The notes under the pieces were generated by a model. It was not told the origin of the DNA and did no database searches. It saw nothing but the letters and a program-made list of their open reading frames with translations. Shown piece after piece: positions 32,401 through 42,612 of a stretch of DNA of 64,000 bases (its first letter is position 1; every line of letters starts with the position of its first letter). Source of the stretch: Strongylocentrotus droebachiensis (Eukaryota; Echinodermata; Echinoidea; Camarodonta; Strongylocentrotidae); NCBI GenBank assembly GCA_035222895.1, contig JAVYIG010001816.1:186001-250000 (forward strand), in the 5' to 3' direction. Made by a program: the position numbers and the translations under genes.

Positions 32401-35400
32401 GTACCCATTTAGCACGCGGGTGAATCAAATTGAATTGAATGGAATTGAATGGAATTTATTAATTCATCTTTCATTCAACATACATTCTATTTCCATTGGT
32501 TTAACAATAACAAAGAGCATGTCACAGCAGAATTATACATAAACAAGAAGTGAACAATGACAAATATACATTATGTGGTGGAGAGGATCAATGTTCACTA
32601 GATAAATGCATTGTTCAAGGATATAAGGAATAATGAATTGCCTTAGATTGATTTTTTGTGTGTGTGTATCTTCTCCTTGCGATCATCACTGTTTATCTTG
32701 GTTTTAGGTGTATAAATCTGGACATCGATCTTCCAGAAGTTCATGCCGCCAAAGCGTCAGGGGACACCAACCTCGTCATGAGATATCTCCCAGAACACAA
32801 CTCACCGATCACATGGGACGATTTCAAGTGGCTGAAATCGATAACATCATTGCCAGTCGTCTGCAAGGGAATCCTCACAGGTAAATTACAGAGAATTTCT
32901 GCTGTTCAGATGTATAAAGATTTCCCGCCATTGTCAACAGCAATGGTGTAGCCCTAATACTACTACATCTAGCTGCTACTACTACTACTACATCTAGCTG
33001 CTACTACTACTACTACTACTACTACTACTATTACTACTATTACTACTACTACTACCACTACTACTACTACCACTACCACTACCACTACCACCACCTCCAC
33101 CACCACCACCACCACCACTAACACTACTACTACTGCTAATATTACTACTACTACTACTAAATGAAAATAATAATGATGATGATATATTAAAATTAACGAT
33201 AATAACCATTAAACTTAATTGTGTGTTGCGTCCATCATCATGGTCACAAAGACTTTCAAAAAAAAAAAAATCAGCTCTGCATAATCTAAACAAAATGCCC
33301 AATCATGATAATAATTACAATAATAAAGATTATACAAAATAAGGATAATAATGATATAATAATAATGAAGATGGTGGTAGTAATGATAATTGTTATAATG
33401 ATAAAATTAATGATGATGATGTGTGATAGAGTGAATAATGTAGATTAATGTCTAGCCCAAAGATCGAAGTGCTCGAACCCTCGACCTGTGCATGCATATC
33501 CAGTCAATCCAGTAAAGTAACAAACCGCTAGACCACGATACCCGTCCACCTCTTTTCAATCGCTTTTATACGTTGTGTATGCATATATTTCTTACGCTCA
33601 TGGCGTTTACAGCATTTTACATGTAACCGTATGCTAAGCGCTTGAGTTTCAGCAATTCCCTCAATTTATTTGTTACAATCCATGTTAGTAAAATGGTAAA
33701 AGGTCAGCAAGATGTTTGAATTCTTCGACTAAATTAAAGGTAAAGACCAAATTTGGAAACGCCTTTATTTCAAAAAATGAAATGGAAGCCCTTATTACCA
33801 ATCATGTGAAAGAATATGTTTTGACTGATACGTGATGATACAAATTTTGCCGGGAAATTGCCTACTAATTGATATATTTGGTAAATTATTATATCTATCT
33901 GGACTGGATAGATAAAGGGTAGTCCCATATACATCTTTCTGTGTACAGTGCTTGTAACTTTACCAAGACTGGGCCAAATTTCTTATCATTTTGATGATTC
34001 CAGAACCTTGCAGTATACACACCGATACTTATATGTTAGCCAGATGATCAACCTTTTCTGATCGATTCCACAATTCTTTCACAATGCAATCGCATGACCA
34101 TGAACTGATCTATACCTTTAAATTTTCTGCCATGAAGAGGACAGAGATGACAATAAATTATTTTATTCCAACATACGGTATTAATGTATTCTTTCAGCTG
34201 AAGGAGCTAAAGAGGCTGCAGACGCCGGAGCGGCAGGCATCATTGTATCAGCGCATGGTGGAAGACAGCTTGATGGTGCACCAGCTCCAGTAATATTCTT
34301 TCTTATACGGTGTCGTTTCCAAGGGCAGGGCGGGGGGGGGGGGGCACAGGATGGTTCGGCATTGCTATACTATGATTTTTTTTCCCAATAAAATTCTATT
34401 TTGTATTTTGATTTTATTTTTTGGGGGGATTTTTTTTGTGAAGAAAAAGAAAATCTTTTAGAAATAGAATCTACCTACCGTATGCCCCTTTGACATATAA
34501 ATACATTTTTTATTTATTTTATTTTATTTTATTTTATTTTATTTGCTTTGCTTTGCTTTGCTTTGCTTTGCATGCAACAAGATAGATCTCTAGTCCATTG
34601 TAGATTGTGTGCACCAGTGGAGCTCAAACTTCAGCAAACAGCAGCAAGACATTAACATCAGCATAGGTGGAACCCAACTACTACAGGTGGATAAGTTTGT
34701 TTACCTGGGAGGTACCATCACTCAATCAGGAAAATGTACAGAGGACATAAAGAATAGGATCGGAAAAGCCCTGGATGCTGTTCAAAGTCTTCACAGCATG
34801 TTGATAGCCAAAGACATTAGATATGTTACAAAACTTGAACTATATAAGGTACTCATCCTATCCATCCTTATGTTTGGATAAAAAACATGGACACTGAAAA
34901 AAGAAGATGAGAACAGGTTCCTTACCTTTGAAATGATCTGCCTCCGAAAAATCTTGAGTGTAACCAGACTAGATAAATTAAGAAATACAACAATTTGGGA
35001 GACTCTAGGACTGGATGAAAACATTCTGGACAAAATAGCCCAAAAACGGCTGAGATTCTTTGGCTACGTTAACAGCATGAGACCATTACGATACCCAAAG
35101 ATACTCCTAACTTCTAATATTCATGATAATAGACCCCGGGGCACCCCAGCCAAGAAATGGTTAGATTGTCTAAAGGCTGATTGTGCTACTAGATGTCTAG
35201 GATCGCTCACATAAGCGACCAGAACGTCACAAGATAAGAAGATCTGGCTTGAGGTCATGAAGCAGAAGCCATCACACATCTCCCAGATGGTGTGGAAGGC
35301 TTAGGTCAAGGTAGGTTAAAGGCTTTGCTTTGCTATTTTTTTGCTTTTTTTTTTTCGGATCAGACGGGGAGCGCCCCCTCCGCCCCCCTCCTACCATAGA

Positions 35401-37866
35401 AAAATGAACAGGGTACACACAGGGTAAATGCCAGTTAACAATGTACAAACAAATGAATTCATGGAAGACAGTGGCGGATCCAGGGGGGGGGTTGGGGGGG
35501 TTGCAACCCCCCCCCTTGGGCGGCCCAAAAAAAAAAAAAAAAAAAAAAAGGAAAAAAAAAGAAAAAAAGAAAGAAAAAAAGAAAGAAAAAAGAACGCACG
35601 CTGGAGAGAAACCCTTTCAAGTGCAAATATTGTGAGAAGATATTCAACTCATCTGGTAACTTAACCAAACACATGATAACTCTGGATATAACTATGTATT
35701 AAACTGTTACTTGATTTAAAAAGACGTTATCATGCACTGCTTTTTATGGTCTCCATTGTGTTAATAGATGCCAGGAAAACATCACTTACGGGGTTCAAAT
35801 AAACACCCCCCAAAAAATCGGCTCGCCGCTTCGCGGCTCGTGGACGATGCTCCGCATCGTCATTATTTTGGTCAAACCCCCCCCTTAGCAAAAAGCTAGA
35901 TCCGCCCCTGGAAGAGCTCACATGGCTTCATTTTGTCATTTTTTCAAATTTCATTATCGATTTATATTTCAAAGATTGATGCGTTATCTGAAGTCGTAGA
36001 CGCTGTTAGAGGTAGCGGTGTGGAGGTATACTTAGACGGTGGTGTTAGGTCAGGCAACGATGTCTTCAAGGCATTGGGGAGAGGGGCGAGAGCGGTCTTC
36101 ATTGGTAGACCAATCCTATGGGGTCTTGCTTGTGGTGTAAGTATGAAATCAGAAGGCCTTCTTTTAAAAGGGATTCCAAAAAAACGTTTACAGAAAGTGT
36201 AAATCAATACAGCACCAATGTATTTTCTTTTTCATCTCATTCTTAAAAGTCATAGTTTAGACTGGTGCTTTAGAAGTGGTCTGCATTGCTATTTTTAATT
36301 TGTTTGTGCGTATGTGTTAAATAAATATTACATTATGTTATTACATGTGCCGTATTGATGCTATTCGAAAGTGGTGGATTTTATTTCAATAAATTGATTT
36401 TTACTTCATTTGCCAGGGTGCTGATGGAGTCAAGAGGATCCTTACCATGTTAGGCAATGAGCTTAGTGACGTCATGGCTCTTTCGGGTAAGATATCAAAT
36501 CATACGAATATTCATGTACAGTTTAGGTTTCATTCTTGCGTCCTACTTCTGAGATTCTGACACCCCTCTTTCTCCATGATGTCACTTTTCACCAGATACA
36601 CACGAGGTGTCATGTCATCTGCGTTACTATTATTTTCATGACGGCTGTTATGCGGTGGTCACATCCCGCCGTACTTGCAAGTGCGTGCTGTCTACGTGCA
36701 AAAAACGTGGGCAAAATTTGGGTATCCGTACGTGATGAGTACCGCCTCCGTACGGATTTGGGAGCACGCAGACACACCGTAGCACTTTTAGTGCACGAGG
36801 AACTTTCGCTGCGTTCGGGCTGCGTTCGGGCTGCCGATTCACCCCAGTGCGTGTGACGTGCGTGCCCGGTACTGCCAACGAGCGCACAACGCACTGACTC
36901 CGTGCGTCTTTTAAAGGCGCACGTGATAAGTGCGTGGTCCGTGCTTACTCGCCACTTCCCCAGTTCAGCTATCCAATGAGCACGCAGAACTCGCGTGGAC
37001 CGTACCGAGTAAGCACTTACAACGCACGTTGTTCGCACTGATTATAATGCAGTATATAGTCTCTTCGGTGGAATGGGCGGCATCTTGAGGCAGCAACAGC
37101 TGGGACTTCTGGAGAACATCAGAATGTCTTCCTATATAAACACCGAGTTCATCGCACGTGCACGCACTTACAACATGCGAGTGAGTAAGGACACCGTACG
37201 TGAGCAGCACTTGTAAGTACGGCCTCCGTACGATAACGTGGCAACCGCACGGAGATCGTACGTTGTAAGCACGTTGTAAGCACGTACAACGCACTTACCA
37301 CGTGCGCAACGTACGATGCACGCAACCGTTAACGGCCAGGCGTGGCGTGCGGGCCACGTTCTTACACAGTGCGTGTGACGCGCGTTGCCGGTACTCCCTC
37401 TCTGCCTTTGCCACTCCCTACGTTTTCAGAAAAACGTGGCGGCCGTGGCCTCCCAAAAAACCGTACGGACTATAAAAACACGCACGGTGGGATGTGACCA
37501 ACGCTTAAGTGAGTGTGCCAGCAATCCAATGCCTATTTCGTGTAACGATTCTCATACGTATACACAAATCAGTCCCAGATGTCTGAACTATCCAAATAAT
37601 AAGAATAAATGTTTGGCTTTTCCGTCCATATATATATATATATGATTATGTATTTAAGTTCTATTTTATATAGTTTGAATTTGAATTTAAAACGATATCA
37701 TGGATGTGCATTTTTCTGAGACATTGTGATTATTTTTTTGTTTCCAGGATGCTGTAGTATACGAGACATCCCGCCAGACCTGATCGTACACAAGTCTTAC
37801 TATGCAAGCAAAGAACGTGTCGGAAAAGCCTCCAAGATTTGCCCGAATTGTAGTTGCAAACTATGA
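29020..37866 (+). CDS. HAO1: FMN-dependent 2-hydroxyacid oxidase, whole 8-exon coding span
   Basis: Joining 29020-29168, 30190-30341, 31333-31603, 32708-32880, 34198-34289, 35975-36136, 36417-36486 and 37748-37866 gives 1188 nt, 395 residues, with GT-AG borders and agreeing phases throughout. The family oxidises glycolate and other L-2-hydroxyacids to 2-oxoacids, making H2O2, in peroxisomes. Conserved residues include Tyr30 in WDYYDY, Tyr136, Asp164, Lys244 in VVCKG, His268 and Arg271 in AHGGRQ, DGGVR at 300-304 and GRP at 324-326. The C terminus CKL fits a PTS1 peroxisomal signal. Unusual features: the usual active-site Trp in SSWATSS is Glu114, the usual Arg in the VDTP.LG.R loop is Trp171, and Asn in SNHG is Ala267. 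It may therefore be a divergent paralogue; the symbol denotes the family rather than proven orthology. Confidence 0.9.
29169..30189 (+). other. HAO intron 1
   Basis: It contains a (ta)n run at about 29430-29456 and, directly after it, ttgccaaaggacgttagt, a fragment of the SINE tail also seen at 58755. Otherwise unremarkable. Confidence 0.6.
30190..30341 (+). CDS. HAO1: HAO exon 2
   Basis: Residues 51-100 and the first base of Gly101: [20 protein letters not shown] and the following VCAAPTAL segment, the start of the FMN-binding barrel. Acceptor tatcag|gtat, donor aaag|gtaata. Confidence 0.9.
30405..30560 (+). repeat. Dispersed repeat family E, copy 3 (HAO intron 2)
   Basis: It begins gtagctacttgcgccctcta just after exon 2 and aligns to 24105-24250, including taccacctgtcc and gtgacc. 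Confidence 0.65.
30561..31332 (+). other. Rest of HAO intron 2
   Basis: No further exon or clear element seen; a C run lies at 31220-31234. Confidence 0.5.
31333..31603 (+). CDS. HAO1: HAO exon 3
   Basis: Residues 101-191 in part. It carries SSEASTT (Glu114 where the family has Trp), [13 protein letters not shown] (Tyr136), [18 protein letters not shown] (Asp164) and VNWDD (Trp171 where Arg is usual). Acceptor ttcag|gtgtg, donor tacag|gtgggt. Confidence 0.9.
31675..31945. mobile_element. CACTA-type palindromic MITE in HAO intron 3
   Basis: The ends are cactatgaatatgacgg and ccgtcatgttcatagtg, with the arms largely complementary along the whole 271 bp around a centre near 31810. The 3-bp duplication taa lies at 31672-31674 and 31946-31948. 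CACTA ends with 3-bp duplications are the mark of the CACTA (EnSpm) superfamily. Confidence 0.75.
31946..32707 (+). other. Rest of HAO intron 3
   Basis: A ttgaattgaatggaattgaa simple repeat lies at about 32428-32460. No exon seen. Confidence 0.5.
32708..32880 (+). CDS. HAO1: HAO exon 4
   Basis: Residues 191-249 in part: the loop region ending in [20 protein letters not shown] and CKGILT with the conserved Lys244. Acceptor ttttag|gtg, donor cacag|gtaaat. Confidence 0.9.
32955..33165. repeat. CTA/CCA microsatellite in HAO intron 4
   Basis: (act)n and (cca)n triplets; the Gly/Ser minus-strand frame is an artefact. Confidence 0.9.
33440..33546 (-). mobile_element. tRNA-derived SINE in HAO intron 4
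   Basis: The minus strand has tggtctagcggtttgttac, a good RNA polymerase III A box, and about 60 bases later ggttcgagc, a B box, followed by cttcgatctttgggctagac, typical of SINE tails. It is not a functional tRNA because the stem pairing is lost. Confidence 0.65.
33547..34197 (+). other. Rest of HAO intron 4
   Basis: AT-rich, no feature seen. Confidence 0.5.
34198..34289 (+). CDS. HAO1: HAO exon 5
   Basis: Residues 249-279: [20 protein letters not shown] then [10 protein letters not shown], with catalytic His268 and substrate-binding Arg271. Ala267 replaces the family Asn. The exon is read in the frame where the acceptor is ttcag|ctgaag and the donor ctcca|gtaata. Confidence 0.9.
34590..35320 (+). 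mobile_element. 3' fragment of a non-LTR retrotransposon in HAO intron 5
   Basis: The plus frame from 34609 reads [15 protein letters not shown], an in-frame stop at 34879, then [18 protein letters not shown] and [17 protein letters not shown], the C-terminal part of reverse-transcriptase ORFs of the RTE/jockey-like kind. (ctttg)n lies on both sides (34540-34570 and near 35325). The polymerase motifs are missing, so it is a 5'-truncated, dead copy. Confidence 0.7.
35469..35910 (-). mobile_element. G-tract MITE family B with zinc-finger fragment, copy 2 (inverted)
   Basis: The ends are cagtggcggatccag and ctagatccgcccctg, with the 5-bp word gaaga at 35464-35468 and 35911-35915. In the reverse sense it carries the same parts as 15514-15947: double hairpin (35815-35862), zinc-finger fragment and A/T-rich stretch. 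It ends only 64 bp before HAO exon 6. Confidence 0.8.
35580..35705 (+). pseudogene. Captured C2H2 zinc-finger fragment, copy 2
   Basis: It reads RTHAGEKPF then, after a one-base shift, [19 protein letters not shown]. The final zinc ligand is missing, as in copy 1. Confidence 0.7.
35975..36136 (+). CDS. HAO1: HAO exon 6
   Basis: Residues 280-333: [30 protein letters not shown] and [14 protein letters not shown], the flavin phosphate-binding end of the barrel. Acceptor tttcaaag|att, donor tggt|gtaagt. Confidence 0.9.
36417..36486 (+). CDS. HAO1: HAO exon 7
   Basis: Residues 334-356 and the first base of Gly357: [20 protein letters not shown] then ALS. The [10 protein letters not shown] segment is the conserved C-terminal helix of the family. 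Acceptor gccag|ggtg, donor ttcgg|gtaaga. Confidence 0.9.
36656..37500. mobile_element. TIR element in HAO intron 7
   Basis: tggtcacatcccgcc at the left pairs with ggtgggatgtgacca at the right. The 845-bp interior is unusually CpG-rich and full of gcacgtac and cgtgcgtgtgac words, some repeated near both ends (36850 and 37370). No transposase or clear target duplication was found. Confidence 0.65.
37748..37866 (+). CDS. HAO1: HAO exon 8 (terminal)
   Basis: Residues 357-395: [20 protein letters not shown] and onwards, ending [12 protein letters not shown] at the C terminus fits the peroxisomal PTS1 consensus. Stop TGA at 37864-37866. Confidence 0.9.
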
Positions 37867-37895
37867 CGATATTATTCAATACATTCATTTTTTTC

Positions 37896-37901
37896 AATAA
37901 A
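37896..37901 (+). terminator. Possible HAO polyadenylation signal
   Basis: AATAAA lies 30 bp after the stop codon. The hexamer is common in AT-rich DNA, so this is only suggestive. Confidence 0.35.
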
Positions 37902-38229
37902 TTCTTTCTTAAATATGAGCAGGAACGTAAAATTTATCGTACATTTTATTTGAATAGTAATCTACCTCATAAGGCACATTTCTTGGCTATCACTGAAAAA
38001 GAAATATTTAACAATGCTTTATCTTTCCTTTCACAAATGGGAAAATTTATTGTTTTGACTTCATTGTTTTGTAATGATTTCTAGTGAAGAAGGTGATTCA
38101 TGTCATGTCTAAATACATGTAGTTGTGCAACATTTTCAACTTAGGTTTGAACAAGGCGTTGCACATGTAGACCTGAATTTGCTAAGATAATAACATGTAT
38201 TAAAGAAAGGACCAAATACATATTTTCAA
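37902..38229. other. Intergenic, no feature
   Basis: AT-rich region after the HAO gene; nothing seen. Confidence 0.45.
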
Positions 38230-38590
38230 ATTACGGATCATTTCATTACTCCCACTATTCTAGAAGAATTAACCACGATATTCTCCGTTCAAAACTTTAT
38301 TTTCAATGGCATGTCTTTATGTTTTCATATTTTCATTTACCTTTACCTGATTTCTTGTTGATTATATCTTTTAGAGTGACAAATATATTAATAGATATGT
38401 CAGGATTTCAACAGACACTCGTGTAATTTACGGACATCATTTAATTCCTTTCCAAACAATTTCTTCTCATGCAAAGGACACGCTACCTGGAATAAACTAC
38501 CCCCAAACCTAAACAGTGTGCATTCTTAAACAGTCTTAGGCATACTCTAAAACTTCACCCGATTCATTGAATCTAGAAACCGCCCTTTTA
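38230..38590 (+). mobile_element. Possible LINE 3' remnant
   Basis: The translation has TRVIYGHHLIPFQTISSHAK, GINYPQT and, after frame changes, SVHSLNSF-like words, resembling the degenerate C-terminal end of CR1-type reverse-transcriptase ORFs. Highly decayed. Confidence 0.3.
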
Positions 38591-38759
38591 TGTTTGAAAT
38601 TATCACTGCAATTTTTTTTCTCGTCATTTAATTGTTTGGTGTTTTTTTTTTTTTTTCTCTTTGCCTCTTAGAGGTGTTTATTCAATATTCAAACAGTAAC
38701 ATAATTTTGCTTACAATTTAGCAAATCAATGGAACATCAATAATACACAAGTTATTTAC

Positions 38760-41700
38760 TCAAATATAACTAAGCAAGTTCGCAGGAAATTTCATATTTT
38801 GTACTTTCAAATGTTCGTTTATTTCTATTCTGTTAGTCATATCTCTCTTAAATAAGTAAATCAAACTCAAATCTCTATTATCATACCCATACTTATTACG
38901 AAAAATAATCATTTTATAAATCGACCAAAAAGCAATAGTCATTATCAAATCGATTTCGGTTTGCGAATTCATTTTGAGTAATAAAACAATATCTATCTCT
39001 ATTCTAAGATTGAAAGCACGTAAAACTAAGTCCTTTAAATACTTAAAGAACCTTTCATTTGCCTTACATGAAATGAAAGCATGAAGCAGATCTTCAGTTT
39101 TTTTGCATTTTAAACAAAGGTTATCGTATGCGAGACCCCACTTGAACAGATTGTTACGGACTGGTAACATATTATATAAAAGCTTGAAATTAAATTCACG
39201 TAGACGAAAATCTTTTATCCCAATCAAATTCCTATCAAAAACAGAAGACCATTTAACGTCCTTCTGTAAGACATCTTCCCAATACAAACAACATTTATTT
39301 ATTTTAATTTGTTCAAAACTGATCATATTATACCACTGTTTACTACTCAAAAGACTAACAGGCTTAACTGATTTTCCAAATACAAAGTGGGGGATAGAGA
39401 GGTTATGGTCTTTGAAAACCAAAGGTACCCTATGCTTATCATTTATCCAAATTTTTGGAATTGATTTTTGTAGCTTTGTATAGTCGAAAATCAAAAATTG
39501 TTTACTTCTTCTAGTATTAAGGCGGATAAATAATTCATTTACTGAAACAAAAGTACCATCTTTAAAGATATCATTTAAGTATATAATACCACTTTTATAC
39601 CAGTCTTCATAAAATAACATTTTCTTTTCAAAAACAATATCTTGATTATACCATAAAATATTTTCGTCGACATGCTTCTGTGTCTGACATTCAGCGGATG
39701 TGTATTTGTTTATGAGGTACCATGAATGTAATATTTCTATGTAAAAATGTGGGACGTTTCTAAGTTTTAAGAGATTTAAAGTATAATCAGTATAATTGCA
39801 ATTGAGGAGTAGATGCAGCCCTCCCAAACAGTCAAACCAATGTTTACACATATCTTTCCAATTTCCTGTTGTATTATCTAAAAACATCCCAAGCCACTTC
39901 AACCTAAAACTAAACATTTGCCTTTTAACATCAATCATTCGTATTCCTCCTTCACAATAATCCTCAGTAACAATACATCGTTTTACCTTTTCAATTTTAC
40001 TTTTCCAAAGAAATTTAAATATCAGGCTATTAAGTTTTATCAAAAAAGTAGACGGTATTATATCAACAATCATTAAATGTATTACTTGACTAATTGCAAG
40101 TGATTTAATAATAGTCAGTCTTCCAAACAAAGTCAGGTTTCTTTTTCTCCAGTTATCTAGCAGTTTTTGCATTTTTTCTAATTTATTTTCCCAATCAATC
40201 TTTAAAGCACACTGCAGATCAGGTGCGATATGATGTCCTAAGTATTTTACTGGCCCATCTGTCCAATGTAAGCCAAAACAAGTTAACGACCATCGTTGAC
40301 AGGCTGTTCCAATCCAAATCAAGACAGTCTTTTCTCTATTTAACTTCGGTCCTGCAACTTTGCCAAAAACCTCTAATTCGATTAAAATATTTTCAAAAGA
40401 ATTTATATCAGATACATAAAATAAGGTGTCATCTGCATATTGCAGCAATTTCAGATCAATACCTTTATCATCAATATCTAGACCTTTGATTTCCTTATTT
40501 TCTCTCACTTTATTTGCCATTAATTCTGCGGCCATTACAAACAATAAGGCCGAGAGGGGACACCCTTGGCGTATTCCTCTCAGAACACTAAAAGTTTCAG
40601 ATAACCAACCATTTACAATTACAGAACTTGAAATATTTGTGTATAAAATTGTTACCCACTTCTGGAAAACAGGTCCAAAATTAAATTTACTCAGACATTT
40701 TTTGATAAAAGTTACATCAATTACATCAAAGGCTTTAGAAAAATCTACCATCATAAGAGCACCGTTTTTACCGTTCCTTGTCATGTATTCTATGATATCT
40801 TTAGTAAGTCTTACATTACAAGCCGCCAGACGACCTCTTATGTAACCCGACTGGTTTTCATGAATAATTTTACCAATTACTTTTTGAAAACGTTTTGCAA
40901 GCACTGTTGCAATTATTTTATAATCACTATTCAGCAATGTGATCGGTCTCCAATTCTTCAGCTCCCGATGATCCCCTTTCTTGTATATCAAAGTAATTAT
41001 TCCTTTCCTTTGAGTATCCGACATTTTCTCATTAGCATAACACTCGTTAAGAGCGGCAACTAAAATATCACAGATCTCATTCCAGAACACCTGATAGAAT
41101 TCCGCGGTTATTCCGTCAGAGCCTGGAGTTTTGTTTTTCTTCATTGCGAATACAGCTTGTTTACATTCTCTGTGTGTTAATAACCCTTCACATATTTTAT
41201 TTTCATCGTCAGAGAGAGATGAAATATTTTGAGAAAAAATATAATCTTCTGCATTTTTAACATCAATATCTTCTTTAGTATACAACTTACTATAAAAATC
41301 AACGGTTTCTTTCAATATTTCGTCTTGTTTTTCAATAATTCTTTTCCCATTTCCTGTCTTCAGCTGATTTATGTTTTTTCTGCTAGCATTTCTCTTTTCT
41401 AAACTAAGAAAATATTTAGTACTTCTTTCTCCCTCTTCCATCCATCTTGCCTTAGCTCTGATACCAGCTCCTTTAGATTCCACTTTATATATATTTTCCA
41501 GCTCTTCTTTTATGACCCTATATTCGTTTTCATTATCATTATTTCCACTTTGGTTATCAATACATTTTTGTAATACATTAAGCTTCATTTCTAAAAACCC
41601 TTTTCTATTTTTTTGATCTGCAACTTTATGTTTACAATATTTTTGGGTAAATTCACGTATCTTTATTTTCAAAAGTTCCCATTTCTGTAGGGGACTCATA

Positions 41701-42548
41701 TTTTGAGAATTCATTGAACTAATAACATCACAAATATTTTTATGATAGCAGTCATCAGACAGAACACGACTGTTCAGCTTCCAGTAACCTGGACCCTTTT
41801 GAACAGTTTTTGTTTTGATTTTTAAAGAAATTGCGTTGTGATCAGCTCTTATTGATGGTCTGATATCTGTGTTTACAACTCTCCCTAAAAAACTTTTATC
41901 GACCAGCCAATAATCTAATCTTGAAGCAAGTTTTAGATATTTATTTCTCCAGGTAAACTGAATAGTATTCACATTCATTTTCCTCCAGATATCACACAAT
42001 TCGTATTTCTTTAACAATCTACTAAAATTTAGCGGTTTCTTGTAATAGGAACGGTTTGTTCCCTGAACATGTATAGTGTCTTTCTTGACATTGAGTACAC
42101 AATTCCAGTCTCCTGCCATTACTAATTTTGAATGTTCGTACTTTTCACAAGAATTTGATACGAAAGTATTCAGATTTCTAAAAAACCGTTCTCTTTGCTT
42201 TTTCTTAGTTGGTGCATATACGTTTACCATTGTCAATAAAAAGGTTCCCATTTTAAATCTTAGTAACAACTTTCTTCCATCATCACTCTGCTCTATACTA
42301 GTGACATCTATGTCTAGGTGTTCATCAAAAAGTATAGCAACTCCTTTGGAGTGATTTGTGCCGTGCGAAAAATAACACGGCCCACGCCACTCACTTTTCA
42401 CAATTTTTTCAATGTCGGCTGTCCAATAAGTTTCTTGTACAAAGAATATGTGTCCCTTTTGATGTCTAAACCATCTGAAAATTTGACTTCGTTTTTCCTT
42501 ATTTCTAAGACCACGAACGTTTAAACTTAAGAAATGACAATTCGACAT
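38760..42548 (-). CDS. LINE ORF2: endonuclease and reverse transcriptase
   Basis: 1262 residues. An APE-type endonuclease comes first: SLNVRG near residue 8, QET at 38-40, GDWN at 146-149, RLDYWLV near 210 and RADHNAI at 234-240. The reverse transcriptase follows: RPITLLNSDYK near 534, VDFSKAFD at 601-608, GIRQGCPLSALLF at 658-670 and YADD at 704-707. The C-terminal CLKCKKTEDLLHAFISC is the CCHC-like motif of L1-group proteins. It nicks target DNA and copies the element RNA in the nucleus. No stop or frameshift interrupts it, so it may still be active. The clade (Tx1-like L1) is judged from the APE type, the C-terminal finger and ORF1 knuckles. Confidence 0.95.
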   Translation of the reverse strand: MSNCHFLSLNVRGLRNKEKRSQIFRWFRHQKGHIFFVQETYWTADIEKIVKSEWRGPCYFSHGTNHSKGVAILFDEHLDIDVTSIEQSDDGRKLLLRFKMGTFLLTMVNVYAPTKKKQRERFFRNLNTFVSNSCEKYEHSKLVMAGDWNCVLNVKKDTIHVQGTNRSYYKKPLNFSRLLKKYELCDIWRKMNVNTIQFTWRNKYLKLASRLDYWLVDKSFLGRVVNTDIRPSIRADHNAISLKIKTKTVQKGPGYWKLNSRVLSDDCYHKNICDVISSMNSQNMSPLQKWELLKIKIREFTQKYCKHKVADQKNRKGFLEMKLNVLQKCIDNQSGNNDNENEYRVIKEELENIYKVESKGAGIRAKARWMEEGERSTKYFLSLEKRNASRKNINQLKTGNGKRIIEKQDEILKETVDFYSKLYTKEDIDVKNAEDYIFSQNISSLSDDENKICEGLLTHRECKQAVFAMKKNKTPGSDGITAEFYQVFWNEICDILVAALNECYANEKMSDTQRKGIITLIYKKGDHRELKNWRPITLLNSDYKIIATVLAKRFQKVIGKIIHENQSGYIRGRLAACNVRLTKDIIEYMTRNGKNGALMMVDFSKAFDVIDVTFIKKCLSKFNFGPVFQKWVTILYTNISSSVIVNGWLSETFSVLRGIRQGCPLSALLFVMAAELMANKVRENKEIKGLDIDDKGIDLKLLQYADDTLFYVSDINSFENILIELEVFGKVAGPKLNREKTVLIWIGTACQRWSLTCFGLHWTDGPVKYLGHHIAPDLQCALKIDWENKLEKMQKLLDNWRKRNLTLFGRLTIIKSLAISQVIHLMIVDIIPSTFLIKLNSLIFKFLWKSKIEKVKRCIVTEDYCEGGIRMIDVKRQMFSFRLKWLGMFLDNTTGNWKDMCKHWFDCLGGLHLLLNCNYTDYTLNLLKLRNVPHFYIEILHSWYLINKYTSAECQTQKHVDENILWYNQDIVFEKKMLFYEDWYKSGIIYLNDIFKDGTFVSVNELFIRLNTRRSKQFLIFDYTKLQKSIPKIWINDKHRVPLVFKDHNLSIPHFVFGKSVKPVSLLSSKQWYNMISFEQIKINKCCLYWEDVLQKDVKWSSVFDRNLIGIKDFRLREFNFKLLYNMLPVRNNLFKWGLAYDNLCLKCKKTEDLLHAFISCKANERFFKYLKDLVLRAFNLRIEIDIVLLLKMNSQTEIDLIMTIAFWSIYKMIIFRNKYGYDNRDLSLIYLFKRDMTNRIEINEHLKVQNMKFPANLLSYI

Positions 42549-42612
42549 TTACATGAAAAAGGAAGATTGTATAACAAAAATCAAATTGAAATAAGTTTGT
42601 TTGACATATCTA

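Noticed and set aside
33440-33546. Considered as a functional tRNA gene
   Set aside because: A and B boxes are present, but the acceptor and anticodon stems do not pair, and SINE tail sequence follows.
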